From Tethya wilhelma (taxonomy: Eukaryota; Porifera; Demospongiae; Tethyida; Tethyidae): a DNA stretch of 64,000 nucleotides. The notes below the pieces were generated by a model. The model saw only the letters and a list, made by a program, of their open reading frames with translations, was not told where the DNA came from and made no database searches. The position numbers and the translations under genes were made by a program. Below, one piece after another: positions 46,904 through 56,897 of the stretch (within the stretch, counting starts at the first letter, position 1; every line of letters begins with the position of its first letter). The stretch is from NCBI GenBank assembly GCA_964030475.1, contig CAXIPT010000006.1:3352669-3416668 (forward strand), in the 5' to 3' direction.

Positions 46904-49209
46904 TACATACGATTGCATACATAAGGTATTGTGTCTGCTGGTTATGTCTACGTAGTATATAGGTATACCTCTGAAGCTATCTGGTTTATAAGTTTATCAA
47001 GATATTATAACTTGCCTTCTTGTTGTTTTTAGGAGGGGGTAAGAGAAAAATTCCATTTACTATTGGCAAATATTATTAACTTTGTACACCAATAACAAAC
47101 ATGTTGCAGGCAACAAAGTTGCTCTGTACATGTATATATGCTGGGCTATATAGAGTGTGTGAACCTGCTGACCCAGCATGCATGCAAGCAGGTGTATATT
47201 TGTGGTCACATGTAATTAGAATGCAATTAACCAGGGGTCAATAAAGAGACTTAATTGATAGCCCAAACCAAAAACACACTAACCAAACTATTTCCTCATT
47301 TGACTATAATATTAACAACAACATACCTGGACCATTCTCAGATCAAGTATGGCACAATTATTGACTGCCTTCACGGCAGCTGTTGCTATGGCAACGGTGG
47401 GCTGGGAGAGGAGGGGAGGGGTGGATGAGTGACGCGGAGGACCTCCGTGAAGGAGAATGGCGTAGAGGAGCTGCATCAGACCCATGAGCTCCGTCTGTCT
47501 CAGTACGGTAGTCAACAGAGTTGGATCCTCGAATGGTTTCTTTGAAAAAACGTCCACCACTCTGATGGTTACATATACAGTAAAATTTTCAAGGATTACA
47601 ATAGAACATCGATTATCCGAACAACTCGAGGCACAGGCTAATTTCCAGCGTTCAGAAAACCGAATTTGTTTGGATAACTGAAGCGATAAAATTACGCTTG
47701 TTTTTGCCACTCTAGCAGTAGCCATCATAATTTTACTAACTCTTTAGCATCTCAGAACACTTGGTAGATTGTATTTTTCTTCAATCAAACTTGAATAAGC
47801 TCGAAGAGAGTGGGTTCAGATTTGTTTTAATTAACTGATATTTGGCCTTCCAGCTCTGTTTGGATAATCGAGATTCTGCTGCATAAATTTTGCGGTTTTG
47901 GTAGATCGCCAACAATCCGCAAAAAAAAAATGTGATCGCATTGCAATATATGGGGTGGGATTGTTTGAACCTTGAAAATATAACTGCGAAAAGTTTTACA
48001 CCTCAAAAATTACTAGCTAAACAGTATCATACATAACACTAAATATGGAACAAAAAAAAAATTCTTTTAAAAAATATATATACTATACATTGACTAGCAA
48101 ATAGTTATCACAATGCTGCAACTGAGAACATTTTATGCTTTTGTGTTTTTGTAGTTATTTTTGTACAGATTGACAACCACTACCACCCCCCATCCAGCTG
48201 GGATTCAAACCCAGGTCTTTTAAATTTCAGTCGATTGTATGCTCTACTAGAGCTCACAGGCATTGGAGCAGAGAATAGCAGTATACACTACTATTCATAG
48301 ACACTAGATAGCTTCCAAACCAGACCTCAAGGCCTGCATGTAAAGGGCATGACCCACAAGAGGCAAATACATGACCAGCATGTTCTTCCAAACACACAAA
48401 CAAGTGTGCCATACCTAAATACACACACAGATGGTAAACAAAAAACAACCACCACCTTACATCAATCTTTTGTTGCAACCATGTTAAGTGCATGTATATC
48501 TAGAGATAAGCAAAGGAGTCTGTCTAAAGAGCAAAACTTCCTATACAAGTTTATTTATTTACAGCCAGGTGATGTCAACCTTCCAAAGAGGCATTTAAAA
48601 AATGATAATGTAATCTTGCTAACGATAATCACTAGCTAGAAGTTACTAAAAATCAATTTATCAGAATTCTAATTAGTGAAGGTAATGAATTTCATTATGC
48701 ATCCATATATATATACATGTACAACTGTCATATAATAGTTGCATGATCCTTAAGTGAGGGGCACTCGATGCATGGTCGAGTGCCCCTCAGTTGAAGTGCA
48801 TGCAACTAGCTTGTTTGCCATTGACCCCCTGTGACCCCTAGCTATTCTATTGTCACCTCTACCCATCCAGTAACCAGCAATTAGCCTATAAAAACTTTGG
48901 TTGCTAAGCAATGGCAAGCACACATACATACATACATACATACATACATACACAAAACCTACTTGCCAGTCCAAACTCACCCAATATAAAAAATTTACCT
49001 TGTGTGCAGATAAGCAGTGAAGGCTACTAAGAGATTGAGTCCTCCAAGGACTAGTTGTATTACAGCACCATCTTCAATGGGTCCAGTGAGAGTGTTGAAG
49101 AAAGTACCAAGTTTATCAAAGAGACCAATGCTTACCATGTAGCTGTGTGTGTGTGTGTGTGTGTGTATGTGTGTATGTGTGTGTGCATGTGTGTATGTGT
49201 GTGCACATG

Positions 49210-49252
<43 letters not shown>

Positions 49253-50344
49253 TGGAGGAGAGAGAAGGGGGGGGGGACTAACAAACCCGTTTCTGAAAAC
49301 CCATCTACTCTACCTCCACACCATAACCATCTGGAAAACATCACCAATACACAAATAAAAAATACGTATCCATAAGCACATCACGTCCACTTGTACCCAA
49401 CTCCTGTAGCGCCTACCCACAACAAGACAAGTCACAGCAGGTCTTAACAAGAGGCTTACATTGAGAAGGGAATACCAACCCTCGCCCACTCATTTCACTT
49501 AGCAAGAGAGGAGCCAGCAGCACCCACAAGCATGCCCAACCACAACTCTCTCTCTCTCTCTCTCACCGAAACCATCAAACAAAATGTCCCAAGGATGATG
49601 TATAAGATACCAAGCACCAGTCGTTGAAATAGAACAATACAAAGAGATCCAGGAAATAGCTGTGGCTACGTTGGACGAAACCACGACAGAGTCAAAATAC
49701 ATACATACATACAACACACACAATGTAGTCCAGGTCCTTATAAGTACGTCCACCAAAAGCTTGCAGGCAGGGAGTAGCTGCATGAGGGGAAGTAGTCACC
49801 TGCCTGCCAAAAGACGCCCATTAGCTCGCTCAACAAGAACACCGCACGCAGGTGCACACCAGGCCAAAGCCAAGTGGCTATAATTCAGTTGGCAGGCTAC
49901 AAAGAGAGTAGTGCCCTTTGAGAGAAGAATTCGGGGAATCCTGTTATACAAAGACCCGCTTGAGGAAATGACATGGAACATTCCTCTCTCTAGCTCTGGC
50001 AGTGCGTGTGTTTCACTGCACGGCTCCCACATGCCCACACAATAGAACAGCTCAGAAGTACATACCTCAACTGTTAACGTACATAGCATACGAGACCAAT
50101 AAATCAACACTCCTGACCTCTCTCTCTCTCTCTCTCTCCCTCTCTCCTACACACCACAGTGTACAATTCCGTGAAAAATCAAACAAACACAAAAACATTT
50201 ATAAATAACAAAAACCATTAAGTTAAGTCATGTAGCCAAATTTAAGTTTCGAGAAAATGGCTCAAATTGATTAGATCACACATGCAGAGGAACTCTGACC
50301 AACATCACTGAGGGTAAGAAAACTTTGGTAAATGAGTAAAAGCC

Positions 50345-50375
<31 letters not shown>

Positions 50376-52716
50376 GGGGACTCAACTAGAAGACCAGAAC
50401 AATAGAATTACATGATCACCTAGGTCTTGCAATCAACCCACAATTAATCAAGGCTGGTTCACAATAATATTTCCTGTGGCACATACTATTCATTGGCAAG
50501 TGCTAAAACACAACAACTCACTATATCAAATGTATACTTAAGAGAAACTTTTTTTCTAATTTTGTATCAACATTTTGCATCACACAATATAAAATACTAA
50601 TAATTATACAATGCATGCATCAATGTGTCATATACACCTGTAGTGTACACCAGACTTTACCTGCAGATGTCAAACCCAGAAGGTCAGACATGCTTGACCT
50701 TTTTGCAATAATTGTGCACTTTGAATCATAACTCACTGAGCTATCCCTACAGTATATTATTGTACATACAAAAGTTCTCATGTGAATGCAGAAGAATTTG
50801 ATTAAAAGTGCACAATTATCCCGAAAAGGTCAAGCATGTCCAACCTCCTCTCCCCAGTATGTATGCACATACACTAACTACAAACTTACTGAAATTTTCG
50901 TGGCACAATAATTTCATAAATTTCGTGATATGACCGTAAATCACGAAAATTTTCTCCACGAAAACCGTTTTTCGGCAATACAATTTCAGAGATTGTGATT
51001 CACAAAAATTAGTTCAAAATAACAAAAACTGACTCTTCACGAACTTTTTGAGCCACGAAAAGTTGGAGCTATAATTATAGTATCATTATTTCACTTTACT
51101 TGCATCACACATTCCCCAGTATGCATGTATGTACACTACAGACTTATTGTCATTATTCTACTCACTTGAGCACATCAGTGATAGCCTGGGAGAGAGGTTC
51201 CGTTGGATCCATCTCCTTGAGTGGTCCCGATGTGAGCGTGCTAATGATGGATGCAAGGAAATTCAACAGGGGACCACAAGTGGGTGTGGCTTGTGATTTA
51301 CTAGCCCCACCCACTCCAGTCGTCAAGGAGACGGTGGCATTGTTTGCTGTCAAGTTTGAGAGGAGCTGTAACGAGAGGTCAACGAGAGGGGCAGTTTTGT
51401 TGGAGAGGACTAGATAACGAGAATTGTCAATGTGCCCCGAGCAAGCTGAACGGAGAACACTGATGGAGAGCTGTAGTGTCCTGGAGAGAGAAGGAGGACA
51501 AGAAAAAAAAAAAAAGGACATTCGATCGACTTTAGTTAGCTTTATTCAATGTAGGTGTAATAGACTAAACATATATTAACTGGTCATGCAAGTATATACC
51601 TCATAAGATAAGTTACTGCTCAAATAAAACAATAATGCATGCATGGATTGTTGAAGGTTTTGTGACCACAGTTACCATGGCAACAACTAGACAACTCTAT
51701 GAAGCCACAAGTGGAGACATGGTTACTTATAAGACCAACTGTAATTGTCGAAATATTAGTGGCACATCAAACTTGGCAATTTGGCAATCGGCAGAGAATT
51801 TGGCAAATTAAATCTGCGCAAAAAAGGTTTTTTGCAATACATTACATCACCAATTAAAACCACCAATATTTACAGTATACCTGCAGACTGTGCAATCATG
51901 CATCTACATAAAATTACGCAAAAAATATTTCTTAGAATTGTGTGCTATTTTTTTTTTTTTTTTTGCATGAATTTTTGAACCCCACAAGCAAAAATTTTTG
52001 CACAAGTTTGGTCTACAAGTGCCACATCTCACTTGTCAGGCAGTACTCTCCTACGAACAGATCCTCTAGCCGTACCACCGGCACCAGCACAAGTCAGAGG
52101 CTCCACCAGACACACCACCAACATCCTCATGACCGATGCAATGCCACCGAGCTGACAAAAGCACGTCCAATCCTCTCCATCGCCACTGTTTAGGGTGCGG
52201 GTTAATTCACCAAGGCTCCTGTCAATTAGGATCAATTGCGACGCCTCCCATACACTGCTTTGTGCATTATTAGAAGCAGCGTCGATCTGTCTGTTGAGGT
52301 CTCTTAGCGTCCTTTGCATTCTGTGTAGGAGAGGAGAGAGGGAGTGTATGTAATACGTAGGAACAGACTGGGATGCCTTCTGGTGAAGCTACATGCATTA
52401 TACATGCGTAGCGCACTTTGATGTTGCATTGGTACATGGATGGAGGTTAGGGTTATGGTATTGGCATGAACATGTGAGGTATACTATATAGTGCAATGTA
52501 TGTGCATCGACTATTTGTTAATAATGTACAATCTTGGATCAGTGTAAGTGGTCTAGCTGGTGGACGTACTTGGTTCTGTGTTTGGCTCTGGGGGATGGAC
52601 TGCTTTGACCTTGAGGCCACAGCTCTGTGTCTTTCACCCTAAAAAATGAAATACATACATACATATACATACAGTCATGTATGCTACATTTATAATAGAA
52701 CTTGCATGCACATACC

Positions 52717-52752
<36 letters not shown>

Positions 52753-53181
52753 TCAACCATGTACCGTGCACGCACAAGCTACGTCAAAAACATTCAAAAT
52801 AAAAATGATTTTTTTGTGCCAGCTTTGCTTACAAGCTCTAAGTGAATCACCAACATCCACGGCTATTAGACACTAAGGCACAAATATACATCAACATGTA
52901 ATTGAACAACGTGCAGCAGTTGAAAATCACCAATTGAAACTCACTAAGGCATTTAGGGAAATCAGTTTTCACTGAATTTTTCAAGCCTGCCAACTATTCT
53001 CAGCTGCTACGTACACAGCATAATATTATTACGAAGTGTAGCAAGCAAATTGAGGCAGTGTGCGTGCATATAAGATTAACATTGTGATGGGACATAACCC
53101 AGTCAGTCACTGTACCAGCATATGGAGTGTACATGTACACAGGGGCTGATTAGTATTCAGCAATACATGTATAATTTTATA

Positions 53182-53218
<37 letters not shown>

Positions 53219-53366
53219 ATTTTATAACACACACAGACACGCATCGAGACAGTTGTTGGCTCATTAGCATAATGCACACAGACTACAATAATTCATTGCC
53301 ACGACAAATATAGATAACAACTTTTACTCTTGGCAGGACAATCATATTACAACCTATATAATACAG

Positions 53367-53434
<68 letters not shown>

Positions 53435-53435
53435 N

Positions 53436-53515
<80 letters not shown>

Positions 53516-54109
53516 GCTGCTCATCCTGTGTCTCAGTTTCTTAGCTCTCTTCTTCCCGGCTTTAATCCTCTCGATCACCTCCGGTCGTTCACTCGGCGGG
53601 CCCTGGTGTTCCTCTGGTGCCTCAACTATCACAGAATCCAGGTCGACTACACCGGCAGTTTGCCCGTCGGTGCTGGTACCTCCATTTGAAGTGGAAAGAC
53701 TGGCCAGAGCTTCTTGGTGCTTCCGTCCGCGTAAGTGACTGAGGAGATAGACTTCTGAGATGATTCTTATGTTGCAGATGGTGCACCATTTGTTCTTCTG
53801 GTAGGCCTCCACTCTCGGGGCATCGTCGCTTGAGGCATGTCGAGAGGCAGCCTTCTTCTTCTGCTCCAATTGCTGGTCGTATCTTCGAGAGGACTCATCG
53901 TGCTAGAGAGAGAGAGAGAGAGAGAGAGAATAGCATATGTATAGATTATTCTCTTACTACAGCCTATTTTTCAATCTTTATCACATCAGCAAAGACAAAA
54001 GAACTAGCTTATGATAGAATAAATTACCTTCAATTGTATCTTTCTCTCCAATTCTTCGGTGCAAGACTGCAAAGCAGCATTTCTTGCTTCCAGTTTTCTT
54101 TCCCTCTCC
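46793..54109 (-). CDS. SCAPER: SCAPER, zinc-finger and helical-repeat exons (opposite strand)
   Basis: Eight minus-strand exons in perfect phase: 54028-54109, 53514-53902, 52570-52638, 52033-52320, 51166-51480, 48999-49142, 47327-47561 and 46793-46854. The first ends in LERKIQLK and the next starts HDESSRRYDQ (human KIQLKHDESIRRH). WCTICNIRIISEVYLLSHLR then GRKH is the C-X2-C-X12-H-X5-H finger of SCAPER. Later exons match its armadillo-like region: LIDRSLGELTRTL; SIGLFDKLGTFFNTLTGPIE; LRQTELMGLMQLLYAILLHG; LGAEGISLEFRHI. The coil exons expected between 27019 and 54109 (about 200 residues) were not found. Introns carry CA, CT, SINE and hairpin repeats. The N at 53435 lies in a long CA array touching the second exon's donor. 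Confidence 0.93.
48192..48274 (-). mobile_element. tRNA-derived SINE in SCAPER intron
   Basis: On the minus strand: ctctgctccaatgcc head, tagtagagcata, gaaatttaaaagacctgg and the B-box-like ggtttgaatcccagct. Same family as 35892. Confidence 0.7.
48737..48807. repeat. 71-bp hairpin
   Basis: 32-base arms around a 7-base loop: the inner 13 bp (gaggggcactcga, 48756-48768 with 48776-48788) and outer agttgcatg pair perfectly, with a 10-base mismatched middle. It could be a tiny foldback element or a small-RNA precursor. It sits in a SCAPER intron. Confidence 0.7.
49144..49252. repeat. (GT)n and (GA)n arrays next to SCAPER exon acceptor
   Basis: On the minus strand these read (CT)n then (CA)n, leading directly into the CAG acceptor of exon 48999-49142. 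Confidence 0.85.
50682..50845. mobile_element. Foldback element, 164 bp
   Basis: Arms of about 40 bp: gacatgcttgacctttt and aattgtgcacttt at the left, complementary aaagtgcacaatt and aaaaggtcaagcatgtc at the right. No coding capacity. Confidence 0.7.
53371..53513. repeat. Long (CA)n array with an N
   Basis: About 140 bases of CA interrupted by the N at 53435. On the minus strand the array follows immediately after, and supplies, the GT donor of SCAPER exon 53514-53902. Confidence 0.95.
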
Positions 54110-54361
54110 CTGGAAATAAGAAAAACAAAAGAAAATTACCATCTTAAGATTGTCTTATAATCAAGGCTCTCAGCCATCTGCATGAGTCTATTCTAGACTC
54201 AATGTCTATAGAACACTCTCAGCACTGGTGAGGGTTCACAGTCGTTGTGGTTTGCAGTAAGGGATGTACAAAACAAAACAAAACAACTGGTTACAAAATC
54301 AATCTCATGACCAAGTCTGAAAAGATTGCTTTTATGTTTTGCTTTGTGTTGTTATTTACTA

Positions 54362-54430
54362 TAGCCTCGTACCCAGGCTCTCTCCTTTGACCTTGCACTA
54401 ACGGCAAGGAAAGAGAGAGCCTGGGATCTC
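54362..54430. mobile_element. Foldback element (cctcgttcccaggctct family)
   Basis: tagcctcgtacccaggctct is paired with agagagcctgggatc, with inner tttgacc/ggaaag words. Confidence 0.65.
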
Positions 54431-54590
54431 ACGTCACGCACGTGAACCTTAAATAAATGAGCGTGGGCGAAATTTACCACAATCCATGTGCTGATCTAGA
54501 TTTTTTCCCTCGAGTTTAGCGGCAAAGAAACAAAGCTGGTACTTTTGTTAGTGCTCTGCTGTAGCAGTCTAATTTTGTTTTCTAGCTTCT

Positions 54591-55235
54591 ATTTGGGGCG
54601 AGCGTGAGCGAGCCCCACATATACGTTACACAACATTCAAGTCTGTGCACTTCCGGTTGTGTGATCTGTGTGTGATGTCTGTACGCACCATTCCGTAAAT
54701 AGCATTTCCTGTTTGAATTTTTCGAATTTGTAATGACATCAACAAGTAATTTCGAACAATTCAAGTACTTGCACGTGGCCAGCTATCTAGCTAACACTGA
54801 CAAAGAAAGCAGAGGGAGCTGAGACAATGAGACACCAGAGCAAAGACAAGTGAGGTGACAGCAAGATGCAGATGGGCATAGTCTGACAACCATAGACGAG
54901 CTCGGTAGGTAGACTCAGTCTCTGGCTACTTTTACTGACTCATGCAACAATACTATAATTTAGAGATATTCTTTTTCTCTATCTTCTTTCTCTTTGCTTG
55001 GTTGAACATGTCTACTGCTCTTTTTTCTGCCATGTGATCTCACCAGCTAACCAGCAGCAGCATTTGAACTGTCCAAAACTAAATCAACTCTGAACCGCAA
55101 TATTCACCCATTCTCTCAATGTTATCACATCCACACATGCAAGCATGATGTCATCACCATAAACCTCACATTTGATTCATTATTGCGAACAAAATGTGCA
55201 ACACATTATTTAGGCGCTCACGCTCGCCCCCAAAT
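54591..55235. mobile_element. 645-bp non-autonomous element with 20-bp inverted ends
   Basis: Left end atttggggcgagcgtgagcg and right end cgctcacgctcgcccccaaat are inverted repeats with one extra base. There is no ORF, so it is probably a MITE-like or decayed DNA transposon. Confidence 0.7.
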
Positions 55236-55262
55236 GTCGTAGGCATTTGCTAGTTATACTTG

Positions 55263-56067
55263 TATGCACTATACTTTATGGTTCTGAATATAACTAACTA
55301 CTCATCTATTTTTATTCAAAATGACACATCTTATATATCATTAGAAAGCTCATTTCATGCTGAATACAATGGTAAAGCTTCCATCTTCAAACTATAACCC
55401 CCTTGCTGGCAATGGTCAAAGTATGTAGTTGGTACAGAAAAAAACACCTAAAAGCACCTTGAGTATAATTATTACTGTGTACCAAGTTTATATGGAATTG
55501 AGGACTTGCACCATTGTATTCATTGTGATGAGAGTATTCCGACAATATCCATTTTGTTATCACTGCAAAAATGATCTTGACATTTTCTACATATTTGATT
55601 GAATATTCTGTTACTCCATTGACAGAATATTCCTGGAGAAGGACATAGTAATCAGATAATTGTCAGAAGATTATCAGAAAATGTCAGAAAACACTTTGAG
55701 CAGTATCTTTTTCCTGTGATTTACTGCTATTAGTATGCTATATCCTGATTGAAAACTGATCAGAATATTTTACTGTTTTAGCAGTGTATGATTTGCTAAA
55801 CTTTGGCCTGATTAGGTCATACTTATGCACTGTTGATTGTTTTCCATGGAACTGTGTACAGGTGTTAAAAATAAAAGCAACTCTGTCATCTGTTTTTCTC
55901 TAAACCAGGATAAAGTATATATAATTTTAAAGCTCATTTCATGCTGAATACAATGGCAAAACTTCCATTTTTAACAATAAACTTTCTACTGGCAATGGTC
56001 AAAATAATTCGGATAAAAATAGATAATGCATAGTTAGTTATGTTCAGAACCATGAAGTAGTGCATAT
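55263..56067. mobile_element. 805-bp element with about 55-bp inverted ends
   Basis: The left end (tgcactatactttatggtt, ctgaatataactaacta, ctatttttat) is mirrored at 56012-56067 (ataaaaatag, tagttagttatgttcag, aaccatgaagtagtgca). No coding capacity. Confidence 0.65.
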
Positions 56068-56540
56068 TCCCACTGGAAATGATACTGAAACAGAGCTTAT
56101 GGGTGGGAACTAATCAGGCCTCGCATCGCACTGAATACCAAGTCCATGCAAATTCCTTATGACCTTCCTACACTCTATTATACCGTATTCATTCTAATAT
56201 TTTAGGCTCCGTCCTAATTTAGGCTCCACACTGAAATTTTTTTAGTGGTGCTGATTAGGTCCTACCCAGTATATGCACTGTTGATTGCTTTCAATGGAAG
56301 TGTGTATAGGGGTTTAAAATAAAAGCAACTCTGTTTCATCTGTTTTTATCTAAAACAAGATAAATTATATATAATTTGAAAGCTCATTTCATGCTGAATA
56401 CAATGGCAAAACTTCCATTTTAAAATTATAAACCTATTACTGTCAATGGTCAAAGTATTTAGTTGGTAAAGAAAAAAAAAATGCCTAAAAGCACCTGTGT
56501 ATATTAGAGTGTAGCAAAGTCATATGGAATTGGAACTTTT
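55345..56540. repeat. Three diverged direct repeats
   Basis: The block aaagctcatttcatgctgaa starts at 55345, 55929 and 56379, followed each time by tacaatgg, tggcaatggtcaaa-like words and, in two units, aaagcacct. aaataaaagcaactctgt precedes units 2 and 3. Confidence 0.75.
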
Positions 56541-56897
56541 GAAATTGTATTCAGTGCGATGGCCTAACAATATTCATTTTATTAGGATTTACTAAACTTT
56601 GGTCTGACTACATAGTATATGCACTGTGTAGGGTAGGCGTGGCTATTATGAGACAGTTAACTTTTTCTGCACATAATTACAGAATTAAGCAAAGCCACAG
56701 GTCCAGATTTTGCAAACAGTTTAGCTGTTCACTGTTATACCCAGTGCTGCATTGTTCAACTTATATCAGATAACTGATGTACATAGTTACCAAAAAATGT
56801 TGTATGTTTTAAATGAATTAATTATGGGACAAAGCATTAATTATGAGACAGTAAAAAAAAAACACTATAAAACTACCATACAAGGCACCAAACACAA

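Noticed and set aside
53330..53513. ORFs of repeated His-Thr or Cys-Val
   Set aside because: Translations of (CA)n arrays, not proteins.
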